Source: Pleurotus ostreatus/Saccharomyces cerevisiae fusant (lineage: Eukaryota > Opisthokonta). Taken from it: a DNA stretch of 64,000 nt. The notes under the pieces were generated by a model that made no database searches, was not told where the DNA came from, and was given only the letters and a program-made list of their open reading frames with translations. The stretch lies in assembly GCA_024196135.1 (NCBI GenBank), contig JAMQCK010000016.1:158305-222304 (forward strand), in the 5' to 3' direction. Position numbers and translations under genes: made by a program. Below, piece by piece: positions 1 through 10,384 of the stretch; the stretch's first letter is position 1; each line of letters begins with the position of its first letter.

Positions 1-345
1 CTCTTCGACCATCTGGGTGTTGGGTGTTGGGACGGATAGGAACACACATCCGAGATTCGAGGAAATCCTCCGGCTTGTCAGGTGGGAGACCCTGTTGAAC
101 GAGTGCCATGTACGCCGTTTCGTAAAATGGTGGGAGTTGAGGGACACCAATTGTCTGCAGACTGTCAGTCGGGTTACGCGTACTCCGGAAATGAGGATGC
201 GCACCTGAGTCGTGCATGCCACATAGACATTGGGCGTGATTCTACGAGCGGCTAGGGTGACCTCATCGTCCTCCAGATCCTGCAGGGATGCTTCTGGGTC
301 CAGGCGAAAAGTGAAGTATGCGCCATTGTAGGGGAAGGACATGTA
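1..345 (-). CDS. Family A protein, copy A1 (partial, runs off the window)
   Basis: First of several copies of a protein family I do not recognise, here called A. The start at 345 opens with MSFPYNGAYFTFRLDPEASL, matching copies A2-A4. Exon 1 is 205-345, a 50-nt intron (GTGCGC...CTGCAG) spans 155-204, and exon 2 runs from 154 off the left edge. Exon 2 begins with the family block IGVPQLPPFYETAYMALVQQ and reaches the conserved RMCVPIRPNTQHPDGR stretch. No stop or frameshift is visible in this part. A TATA-like element (minus-strand TCATATA) lies about 50 bp upstream of the ATG. It is divergently paired with B1, whose ATG is 424 bp away. The function is unknown. Confidence 0.8.
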
Positions 346-769
346 GCTTCGTTGCAGCAATGGTGAGGGTTGAAAGAAAGCAGTTGCACGTATATGAAGG
401 AACCATCAGACCATCTCAAAATACAAAAGAACACAAGGCATCCAAGTCGGACAAGAAGCAACTTGGAACAATGGAATACGCCAAAGCGGTAACCTGGACC
501 GCGTCGGAGCACAGCCACCCGGTCTCCGGTTCTGTATGAGGAAATCTGATTGTTCAACTTCGGTGTTTTCTTTTCACTCTCATCGACCATGACCGGCTGT
601 TCCGCCCTTGTTTACGATGCATGGACCTATCCTCCATACGACGAACAATGTCCTTAGACCTTCCTTGGTATGGTGCCCCGCGGTTAAATAGCACGTCAAG
701 GGTGGCCGCCGCACCATCATTTGCTCCTTATTCCCATCGTACTTCCTTATTTTCTAATCGCCACTGACA
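346..769. promoter_or_regulatory. Bidirectional A1/B1 promoter
   Basis: This 424-bp spacer separates the divergent starts of A1 (minus) and B1 (plus). A TATA-like box faces each gene: TATATGA at 391-397 (read on the minus strand for A1) and TTAAATA at 684-690 (for B1, about 80 bp before its ATG). The A-proximal part, read on the minus strand, carries a GCAACTGCTTTCTT segment also found upstream of A3. The same arrangement recurs at 21791-22199 and 25718-26112. Confidence 0.6.
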
Positions 770-2013
770 ATGCCGCCTGCTGCTCGCATCCCCGCTTCAC
801 CGATCGCTGGACTATCCTTTGCTAGACCGACTTGTACCCCCCATTGTGCACTTGTCCCGGACCCTCATCTTCGCAGCAAGTCTGGCCGATCCGTCGCTCC
901 CGGTGACATCCATGTTACTCGCACCTCCCTCGTGGCTCCTTTCCACAAAGCCATGGATATTGCATCCCTACAGTCGAAGGAGAACAAAGGCCCTCCACAC
1001 GCATCGACGTCCGACTCGCAATCTACCATCGCATCCTCGATCCGCGCCTCGCAGCGCTCCACGCTCCTGTCGGCGGCCTCCACCTCGAAGGGTGGAAAAA
1101 GAAGGCCCTGTATCGTCATCCAAACGCAGCGTAGCTCCGCTCGGGTGTTTCTCATGGGTACCTTCGGAGGCAGCCGCACACAGGATCTTCCTCAAGAGCT
1201 TCGATGATATCTCGCCGTCATGTCCTCGTGCAACTGCAAGTGGAAGGGCAACTGGCTGGAGAAGTGGAGGAACGGCCACGCGCACAGCATCCCGGAGTGG
1301 TACCAGGAGGATGGCAACATCCAATATATCGTGCCCATAGTGCATGAGATAGGTATGGACGCCGTCGAAGAGCGATGGGCCGATAGGACGCCTTCCCGCG
1401 GCAACAGCGCTGAGGGGTACCATATGGATATGACCAACATGAACCTGTTACTCCGTCATTCTGAGAGGATGGGAGGAGATCTGAAGATGAGATGTGTCAG
1501 CAGGGAGTACAGGAAGCGTCTTCGACGAGCGGCCAGGAAGCCGGTGAGTTCTCTTCGAGCGCCTGTGTTCCACCGAGTACGAACTGACGTCCTTCCAGGT
1601 CGACAGCCAGCAGCCGACGCGCCATCGCTTAACTCGCAGCGTCTCGTCGGTTGCATGTCAGTCCACGCTCAGCACCATTTCGGAGTCGGGAACTCTCTCT
1701 TCGGCAACCGAAACCATCGCGTCGGCAGGCCGAGGGGCAACAGACTCGTCCTCGTGGCGCAGTGGAATGTCGAGTGCCGATATATTGAAGTCTCACGAAC
1801 GCCCGTCCGTATCTGACTCGCGCAATACGGCGAAGGCAGGAAAGTTGGATCTAGAGACGTTGTCGACGCGCTCTGCGCGCTCATTTATCTCACGTCCTTT
1901 ATTCTCTTCGGTGAGCTGCTTTTATTTTGCGCGCACAACATATTGTACTGATGCAAAATAATCAGCCTTTGGCGAAGCACTCGCAATCATCTATCGCTTC
2001 GCGGCAGCCTTGA
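770..2013 (+). pseudogene. Family B gene, copy B1, interrupted by an in-frame stop
   Basis: Copy of a second unrecognised family, B. Exons are 770-1543, 1599-1910 and 1966-2013, with introns placed exactly as in B3 and B4. Exon 1 contains the family marks: CT..C.L near residue 23, GDI near 45, then RRPCIV and ARVFLMGTFGG. At 1205-1207 a TGA stands where B3 and B4 have a conserved Glu. The same frame continues at once with YLAVMSS and stays open for the rest of exon 1, then exon 2 (STISESG, SSATETIAS) and exon 3 (PLAK.SQSSIAS). The lesion is therefore a single nonsense codon, not a frameshift. Either this copy is a recent pseudogene, the stop is read through, or it is a base-call error. Without the stop it would have about 377 codons, close to B3 (381 aa). 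Confidence 0.8.
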
Positions 2014-2225
2014 GCCTGAGGGTTCGCGGCCCCTCGATGATGCGAATGCATTGTACGACCGATGGGATTGCGGGCATTCAAAAAGGTCTTCACTTTCTTC
2101 TCAAGCGCAGGCAGGCTTCCTGCAGCCGTTTTTTTGGACATCACTCTGTAGCGTAGGCCCCTTTGTAGCATACTCGACTCGTAAACGACTGCGATATATA
2201 CATTATTGCGCATTAATATTATTTA
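2014..2225. other. Convergent intergenic spacer
   Basis: Spacer between the 3' ends of B1 and the minus-strand gene at 2226-3611. I see no gene in it. Confidence 0.5.
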
Positions 2226-3611
2226 CTATGACCTTTCCCTGAACGCATCGATCTGCTCGACCGCCTCCCTCCTTGCGTGTGCCATGGCCTCAATACGCTC
2301 AGCCAAGCGGTACAACACCTCCACCTGGATCTCGTCCTTAGCCGCGCGCTCCTCCAGCAGATCGGCGAGCTCGCCGAGTCTCGCGTCGATCTTCGAATGT
2401 CCCTCGAATATGGGCGAAGGTGACTTGGAGGCGCTACGAGACGCGTGCGTCGAGACAGCGGACGAAGATGTAGGCGAGGCAGGAGCAGCTTCATCTTCGG
2501 AGAGGTCCAGCGAAGTGTCAGCAGAAGACGAGGTGAAGACGTCCGACTGCCAGAGCGATCCCATGCCTCCGCGCCCGTCCTCGAGGTCCTCCTCTTTCCC
2601 TGTGTCACCCTCCTCGTCTACGCCTCGCATCTCGTCGATGACTCGGCGAAAGCGGCGCACCGCGGTCGGCGACAGGAGCGACAAGTGAGGAGCATGCGGG
2701 ATGGGCTGGGCCTCGGAAAAGGGACGAAGAGCAGCAGCGGGAGTGGACCCATTCAGGGAGTTGGCAGCGGCCACGTTGATGGTTAGGGGGCGACGACGAG
2801 GCAGACGAGTAGGAGCTCTGGGAGGTGTAGGCGGAGGAGAGAAGTTCTGCGAGATATTTGGTGCGTTGCAAGGGTTTTCTGGTTCGTTGCTGGCGTTCGG
2901 AGATTCTGGAGAAAGAGGAAGCTGAACAGGCGATGGGAACCGAGCGACAGAGGGGAGCTCTCCAGTGGGCGGCGGAGTGAGAGGCATGACAGTTGTCGGA
3001 CAGTGTGACTTGATAGCCGGCTTCGGAAACATCGAGGGCGGGGTTGCGATACGCATATCGTGGAGGACGGCGCGGTCGGCGACAGAGATCGTCGCGGTCT
3101 GGAATCCTTGGATATGCGGCGCCTCGCCGAGGACAGAAATTATCGCCACATCACTTGAGTCTGTCGAGATGCTAGAATTCGGGCTTTCGACGCTGGTTGA
3201 CGGAGATTGCAGCAGGAGGCGCAGAGTTGTTGGGCTGACGCGGGGGAAGAACTTCGTGCGCAGAGGCGTCGACAGGTAGGTGGCCTTGACCAGGGATCCA
3301 TAGACTGAGTGCATCGTGTCTGCAGCGAGGTGGTCGTGTCGGAATGCGCGAGCGCCGTCGGGCGATGCCACCTCGACTCGGGCCTCCGTCGCAGCTTCAT
3401 TGCCCATAGACCCAATACGGGAGGAGCTTTCATCTCGAGGAAGCTCAAGCTCGCTATGAAGCGCCTGCAGGGCCAAGCCCAACTCTTCCTCCTCCGCGTC
3501 GACCCCGCGTTCGAGATCGCCTATGAGTGTGGATAGCTCCGGATGGACAGAGCGATCGCGGCCTTGAGGATGGGAAAGCTTGCTCATGGCCGTCTCAGGT
3601 GCAGCAAGCAT
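2226..3611 (-). CDS. Hypothetical Ser/Pro-rich protein with C-terminal helix
   Basis: A single-exon open frame of 461 codons. A second in-frame Met at codon 9 (3587) could be the start. The protein is low in complexity: Ser/Thr/Pro-rich through the middle, with PPPTPPRAPTRLPRRRPLTI near residue 265, an acidic Ser-rich stretch around 370-400, and a charged C-terminal segment (about 405-455: ARLGELADLLEERAAKDEIQ, then further Glu/Arg-rich helix) likely to form a coiled coil. I see no signal peptide, membrane span or known domain. Codon use matches its neighbours and the frame is long, so it is probably a real gene. It is divergent from LUC7 across 308 bp. The function is not predictable from sequence. 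Confidence 0.6.
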   Translation of the reverse strand: MLAAPETAMSKLSHPQGRDRSVHPELSTLIGDLERGVDAEEEELGLALQALHSELELPRDESSSRIGSMGNEAATEARVEVASPDGARAFRHDHLAADTMHSVYGSLVKATYLSTPLRTKFFPRVSPTTLRLLLQSPSTSVESPNSSISTDSSDVAIISVLGEAPHIQGFQTATISVADRAVLHDMRIATPPSMFPKPAIKSHCPTTVMPLTPPPTGELPSVARFPSPVQLPLSPESPNASNEPENPCNAPNISQNFSPPPTPPRAPTRLPRRRPLTINVAAANSLNGSTPAAALRPFSEAQPIPHAPHLSLLSPTAVRRFRRVIDEMRGVDEEGDTGKEEDLEDGRGGMGSLWQSDVFTSSSADTSLDLSEDEAAPASPTSSSAVSTHASRSASKSPSPIFEGHSKIDARLGELADLLEERAAKDEIQVEVLYRLAERIEAMAHARREAVEQIDAFRERS

Positions 3612-3919
3612 GCAAGCTTAAGTAGCGTTATAGACCCAGCGAAGGCGTAAGATCGACCCGGCGTGAGATGAAGGGAGGAAGCAAGGGCGGTCGTGAGCAA
3701 TTGCGGACCTTGGGAGCCAGAACGAGAAGTATGGGTCCGTTGTGGGTCCATCAGGCGCCTTTGCGCCACAATTAGTCAGCAATCGGCGCCGCGGAAAGCG
3801 GGTTCGCGTCTTGCGCTCACGCTCTCAGCAAACGGACGGTGTCGCGTCCCTTTCGATATCGTTGTCTCAGAACTCAAGACCCCACTGTCGCTTATCTCTC
3901 TGCAAGCCCTTTCGACACA

Positions 3920-5329
3920 ATGGGACGTCTAGCCGAGATGCAGCGCAAGCTGCTTGAAGTGCGTCCTCCTGCCTCCCGGACGTACCCCATACTGACATGC
4001 ATACCGTAGCAAATGATGGGCCCTGAGGCTATGGGCACCGCGAACGCGAATCTCACCTGGAAGGATGAGAAAGTGTGTCGCAACTTCCTCTGTGGGACCT
4101 GCCCTCACACCTTGTTCACGAACACAGTGCGTTTGACTTTCCTATTTTCCTTACCGTCTCCCACACAGAACGCCACACTCCCACCTGACATGCGCAAGCG
4201 CTGCGGTTTCCATCCCCCCTCCTCGTACCGCGAGCTAGAACCTGCCACGCAATCGTATCATGCACAGTCTAACAACGCTCATAACAGAAAATGGACCTTG
4301 GCGCATGCCCCAAGTCCCACACTGAGCGCCTCAAGACCGAGTTCCTCGAGGCCCGGAACAAGGACCCCTCCGACCCGATATTCCAGCGCTTCCAAATGGA
4401 GTACGAGTCTAACATCTTTGCGTTCGTGGACGAGTGTGATCGTCGTATTCGGGCGGCCCATCGCCGCCTGGAGAAGACGCCCGAGGAGAATGCAAAGACT
4501 ACCAATTTGGTACGTGGGGACTATCCTATACGCGCAGTCGCTTCTACCGCAGTTCGCTATAATTGAGAGCGCGCTACTGTGCCTGCCTGCCGACCGAAGT
4601 TGGCTTCCCTCTCACGCCGCTTACTGACGTCTGCCCTTAGATGCGCGAGATTGCCGAAATCGAGCTTGCTATCCAGGGTGGCACAGAGAAGATCGAGTCG
4701 CTTGGAGAGCAGGGCAAGGTCGACGAGTCGATGCAGGAGATGGCAGCCGTTGAGGCTTTGAAGAACGAGAAGTCGGAGAAGGAGGTGCGTACACAAAGGC
4801 CATCTCGAATGCATGCGACCCTGACACTGCTCCCAGCGCGAATTGCAGCAGCTGACGGACACGTCTGGCGCCTCAGGCCACCAGAAGCTCCGTGTGTGTG
4901 ACGTGTGCGGCGCGTACCTTTCCGTGCTCGACTCCGATCGTCGCCTGGCAGACCATTTCGGCGGCAAGGCGCGTCTTGCTTCGAACTTCCTAGGTGACCG
5001 CTGACCGCTGACCTCTGATGTTCTTTCCAGATGCACCTGGGTTATCACGAGCTTCGCAAGATGCTGCAAACGTTCAAGGAGGAACGCGAGAAGCGCAAGG
5101 TCAGCGCACCGCCAGCAGCAACGCCCGGGGGCGGGCCTCCGCGAGGAGGCGACCGGGACTACCGCCGGGACGAGTATCGTGACCGGGATCGCGGCTACGA
5201 CCGTCATTCATCTCGGTATGACAGGTAAGACGGAGGACCCTATTCAGTAGGCATTATTACTGATCAGCCTACTACAGTGATAGGCGACGCGACCGCGAGC
5301 GGTCCAGGAGTCCGCGGAGGCGGTACTAA
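3920..5329 (+). CDS. LUC7: LUC7-like U1 snRNP component
   Basis: Seven exons (3920-3958, 4010-4126, 4288-4509, 4641-4784, 4837-4968, 5031-5224, 5278-5329) give 299 aa, the usual LUC7 length. The first zinc finger is in the block VCRNFLCGTCPHTLFTNTK followed by MDLGACPKSH (CCCH type). A central helical region (REIAEIELAIQGG...) follows. The second zinc finger is VCDVCGAYLSV...DHFGGKMHLGYH (C2H2). The tail is rich in Arg/Asp and ends RSRSPRRRY, an RS-like domain. LUC7 proteins sit in the U1 snRNP and help select 5' splice sites. One intron of this gene (4969-5030) has a GC donor, AAG|GCGCGT, instead of GT. The others are GT-AG. Confidence 0.95.
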
Positions 5330-6482
5330 GATATGCAGCAGAAGGCAGCTGTACATATGGTTTCTCTGTGCCTTGTAGCTATAATATTCGGTGAGCCGCC
5401 CTGCTTCACCGCGAGCCCCTTTCATGATTACTCAATGTTGCGGGCAGTCGTAGTGTATAATGTTCAATCGTCCCGCGTCAGCAGACGGAGGCTGGGCAGG
5501 GTTTACCTGAACCTAAGCGTAAGGAGTGATAGGGTTCTGAGCGAAGGTGCTCCGCCGTGCTCTAAAAGGACTTGTAAGCCGGAGACTGGGCGGAGGACCG
5601 TCCTAATCGGGGATGATGGTCGCTGGGAAGCATCGATCGGACCGGTTACGGTGGAGGCCGCCTGCGGGCTTCATGTGTGCTGCGCTTCACGCGCGTGGCC
5701 GAGACGGAGGAGATGCGCTGGGTTTGAATCGCGTTGGGAGTGAGGCGGTAACGTTGCGTTCTGCGTTTGAATGAAAATGGAAGGCGAGATGGCTTTGTAC
5801 GGTAGAGCGCGCGGGCATTGTGTTATATCTTAGCGAAATGAGAGCATAGCTCTAGTGTTCTCTCTTTCCGCGAAGGACCGCGGGGGACGACAATGGGCAG
5901 GTTGAGTGGCCGCGGGCCGGGGGACGGGCGCAAAAGCGATATTTGCATTACCATAAGCGGGTGTGACAGGTGTGACATCGGGCGTGGGATAGATGCTGCA
6001 AGCTTGGATTTGTACTTTTCCAGTGCTCGAAGCTCCGCTGGACAGAACAAAACCGGAACAGCAATTGCCCTCGTCCTCATCGCGCACGACGACGACGACG
6101 ACGGACGCCGCGCCGTCCTCACGCCCCTTTCCAGCTTCTGAGCCTTGATCGCGCGCTCTCGTTTCAGCCCCGCTTCCTTCCTTTGCGCTTACCCATCGCT
6201 ACTTAAGAGAGACCCGCGGGACGACCTTTGCACTCCATCCGGACGCTTTCTCTCGTCCAGCAGCTGTCATTCAGTCCACGGTACGCCCCGCGCAGCCCTG
6301 CCCTGCCTCGACTGATCCCGTATCTGCGCGCAGACTTGTGCTCGATTGCAGAACGTCACCGGCCGGCGTAACTCAGACATTCGCTCCGACATCGCGACAG
6401 CGCGCCTGTCTACTGTGGCTTCACACAACTGGCATCCTATCGCGCAGCGAAGCGATCCCGCGCTCGCCTGGTCCCCTGTGCA
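5330..6482. other. Intergenic region and long 5' leader of the downstream regulator
   Basis: No convincing gene. A short (GAC)n microsatellite lies at about 6086-6106. The last 300 bp are pyrimidine-rich, as in fungal core promoters and 5' leaders, with a CTACTTAAGA element near 6199. The leader could contain an untranslated-region intron, but I cannot place one with confidence. Confidence 0.4.
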
Positions 6483-9400
6483 ATGTCAGCGTACCCTCCG
6501 GACTCCAAGAGTTCCGTGGTCGACGATCCCCTCTCCTTCCAGCACAACCAGCTCACTCACGACTTCTCTCTCGACTTTATGAACGCCCACGCGTCTGCAC
6601 CTCCCGCCATGCAGGCCGTATCCGCACCCACCACCCTAAACCCCTTCGACATGGCGCCTCAGTATCCGCCGAATCCGGAGACCGCCCCATCGTCGTTGCC
6701 CGGCAGCCACGGTCATACTCCCCCCTCATTTTCTCCCCCGATGGATGGGAGTTCGAGCAACGCGGCGATGATGGCAGGCTTTAGCAACGGAGCTTTCGGC
6801 ATGCAAAGCGCATTCGATCCGGTGCTGAACGCTATGAACGGCGGTCCCGGCTCTACGCATTCGTCCCCTCCGGTATCAGCACCACCGATGGGTGCGTCAG
6901 ACGGACTCGGCGCCCAGATGGCCTACGGCACTCCGAACACGACCTCTCTCGGCATGGAGCCTCCCCTCACCCATGCAGACCCCCTTCCCCTTCAGTCCAC
7001 ACCCACCATCCCTGCCCATCCGAATTTCATGGGCGTGCCGCACGCGCCCGAAACGTTGCACTCCGCGTTCCCTCCCGACTCCGCGAGCGTGATGTCCATC
7101 AAGAGGGAAGAGGCCGCCTCTGCGCATCTCGCGGCTGCGATGGCGAGCATGGCGCCCGTTTCGCAGCTTGAGAGCGTCAGGAGTAGTCCTCAGAACAGCG
7201 ACACATCCTCTGGCGCGACTGATCGGGCAGCGGTCCTTTCTGGCTTGAGCACGTAAGTTCCCACGGTGCTGCGCGGCTTCGTATCTTACTGACTTCATTT
7301 CGTAGGCTCATCGATCAGGCAGCCTCTGCGAGAGACGCGGTTGCGCGCTGTGACCATGTGGACGACGAGGTCAAGACGCGGGTGGATGTTCTGGCTGGCC
7401 TCGTCTCGCGAGTGCAGGAATCGATGACGGGTCTGTCTCTTCGGGACTCGCCTCCCGCACAACATATAGGCCCGGAGAGTAGCCCTCCGCTTATGCAGGG
7501 CAATGGGATGTCATTAGCGCAGGCTGAGATGGCTAGCGCTATGCACCAAGCGGTCAACGGCGTCGCGGGCTCGCGGAAACGCCCAGCGCTCTCGAACTTG
7601 GAGGAGGAACCTCATCTGAAGCAACTCAAGCATGAGCAGCACGATGACGTACCGATGTCGTTCGTGTCCTCTCAGTCGCTCGACAAATCCTCGATATTCC
7701 CCAACCCCATCCCCGTACAGCCCCTCCCTGTCCAGACGAACAGCCTACCGCTACAGTCGCCTCCAGTGTCTTCCTCCTCGGGCGGTTCGTACTTCGAACC
7801 CCAGTACGCGTCCCACCCTTCGAGCACTGGTGTGCCGGACCTACCTACCCTTCCTCCACCCCCGCATACGCAACCCATGCCCTACCACGACCCGTCCTTC
7901 AACAACAAAATGCCTGCCTTCAATCGCACGACGTCTGACATGTCACACACGATGACGACTCGGCATCAGCATTCCTTGTCTGCAGGTTCTCGGTCAACCC
8001 TACCTGGTTTGTCCCTTTCAGGACCACCGACACTCTCGATGGAATCGGCTCATATGCAACATCTAGGGCACTTCCCTCCTGCTATGGCTATGGCAGACCA
8101 TCCGCCGCTATCGCAACAGCCGTTGATGACCCGCATGCACCGTTCCGGCTCCCTTGGTAGCGCTTACCCTCCATCTAGCTATGGTGGCAACTTCGACTTC
8201 CGGCCGCACGACAATGTGATGTCGACGCTGCACTCATCAGCGATGGTGAAGCCGCCGCCGCTCATCCCCGAGCAGCACGCCGCGTTCATGTCAGCGCAGA
8301 CGACCATGTCGCACTGGGTAGATACGCGTGGGCAACCGAACTTCGGTGGTGTAACATTGCCTGGCGGCACGGTGGATGAGGAGGATGAGGACGACGATGA
8401 TGGGGAGGACAATGAGCGCCCTAGGACGTCTGCTTCCACGGTACGTAGATCTTCAAATGGGGGATCGACCATCATTGATGGGATTGTTCTTTCCTATACT
8501 AGACGGCGCTCGACGGCGCGTATCTCTCTGCCTCTGGGTCTGATGTTCCACAAGAGTATCGGGCGGACGTCGATCGAATCTTCTTTGAGTTCTTGAACAA
8601 GATCTGCTCCAACTGTGCGTTGTCGCCACGCGTGCATATACATAGACTGATCGTGTATTATAGTGCAAGCCACGGATGCAAAGGGGGAGTCCATTCACCA
8701 GACATTGATGGCGAAGAAGATGGCGCGGTTAGACGAGTCCCCTGACTTCCGTCCATTCAAGTTCCGCATACAAGCCTTCACGAATGCCTTTTTGGAGGAG
8801 GTAAGCGCCGTTTTCCGTGGCATCTGCATGTTGGAGCTCATGCGGTTCTAGCTCGCACGGCAGGGGTTCCCCGAGGAGAAGATTCCCATGAAGAAGGTCC
8901 GTGTGCATGCTCTCGCACCCTTTACTGTGCTCATTGTGCGCGCCAGGTCCGGAATTACCTCTGGCGGCAGCAGTACATTCTCCGCTTCAACGAGGACGGT
9001 AAGAAGGCGAAGTCCAAGGGCAACCACATCTGGAACGTCGAGGCGAAGAAGTCGGGCGATGGCAAGTGGGAGTTCCGGCCGTTCCACCGCAAGATTGCAG
9101 GTTCGCCACCAGGTGTCGCCTACATCGGGCTGCATTGGGAATGGACGCCACGGATATGGGATCCGCAGGCGTCCTGGCAGAATATCCCTGTCCACTATAG
9201 CTCGCCATCCCTACCCTCCTGGCTATCATGGAAAAATGACATTCTGTCCGGGACCCCGCCACAGGGCGCAGAGAGCTGTGATATCACGACGTATGCGAAG
9301 GTCAATATCTTTTCTGTCTCCCGAAGTACTCGCCCTAATTGAACCCATCAGTTTGTGCTCGATGGACAAGAGGGTATTCTTTCCCATACCTTCCACCTCA

Positions 9401-10128
9401 ACATCGCGCCGGCCGTGCCGACTGTGTCCCCTGCATTCACTTCGCCGGCGCGCCCTGTTGCCGAGTTCTCACGCCGCACACAAAGCGACAGCATACTGCC
9501 CACCTCACAGAGGTACGCGAGCTGTGTCACGGAGCTCCACCTCCTCTGATCGCTCGGTCACAGGGTTTCTCTGCCCTTCTCGGTCGCTGCGGCAGACGAG
9601 TTGTCCGTGGTCAAGCAGGTACTCGTTGAGGCGACGAAGAGCGTCGCGGAGAAGAAGGAGGCCTTGCAGGCAGTGACCTCCGTCATGCACCTCTCGCCGT
9701 CCGACCCCAAGCAGAGCGAGATCAACTCGTTGTCGGACCAGAAGCGCGTGCTCGAGGCGCTCACGACCATGACGGACCGTCAGCTGTGCGGTGAAGGCAG
9801 CGACCTCGCCGCGAAGGCGAAGGACCTCGTCGTGCAGGGTGCGCACGTCGTGCTGGTCGAGGAGAGCATGGCTACCGGGCTGTCGCCGCCGCCGGACACG
9901 CCTCTCGTGCACAGCGTGACTGTCGCGAAGATGGCCAACGTGACGGAGGGCGCCATCGCTGAGTCGGTCAACCGCGGCGTGGGCACCAGCACTTCCCTCA
10001 TGGATATCGTGCGGCAGGCCATCGGTTTTGCACGCATGCTAGGAGGCCGCGCGGGCCGTCAAATCATGCCAGGTGCATATCGTTTTATCCCTTCTCTCTC
10101 CGGCCAAGGTATCCCAGCACCGAACTGA
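6483..10128 (+). CDS. Large putative transcriptional regulator with a conserved C-terminal domain
   Basis: Eight exons (6483-7252, 7306-8440, 8503-8614, 8664-8800, 8852-8896, 8947-9300, 9352-9512, 9564-10128) give about 1092 aa. An optional last intron (10073-10145) would instead end the frame at 10153. The first 600 residues are disordered, rich in Pro, Ser, Gln and Met, and include an acidic run (VDEEDEDDDDGEDNE). From about residue 640 a compact conserved region follows: DRIFFEFLNKICSN, RPFKFRIQAFTNAFLEELA, KVRNYLWRQQYILRFNEDGK, GNHIWNVEAKK, WEFRPFHRKIAG and SWLSWKNDIL. The many intron positions within it argue for an old conserved domain. I believe it is a basidiomycete-conserved protein but cannot name it. 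Nuclear regulator is an inference from the activation-domain-like N-terminus. Confidence 0.75.
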
Positions 10129-10384
10129 CTCTTGCCATGACCTAGAACGATGACTAGACTGTGCCGGACTGGATCCGCTGCTGCTATGCTCCCATTAACT
10201 CTATCTACGGGGTGCGGTGTGTACTTCTTGCTTTCTCTGGGTTTATGTTGCTACCACGGGACTTTGGCGACCTTACATATATGCAATGTACAGTGCCATC
10301 CACTTAAATAGACTGCCGTCGCGCTGCTGTGTGCTACTTCGCTGTTGTTCTAGTACTTCAAGCAGTTGTATGTATAGTGTGGCA

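Noticed and set aside
819..1340. Frame shift as the explanation for the break in B1
   Set aside because: The sequence after the TGA continues the family in the same frame, so the lesion is a nonsense codon. The other long frame here has unrelated residues.
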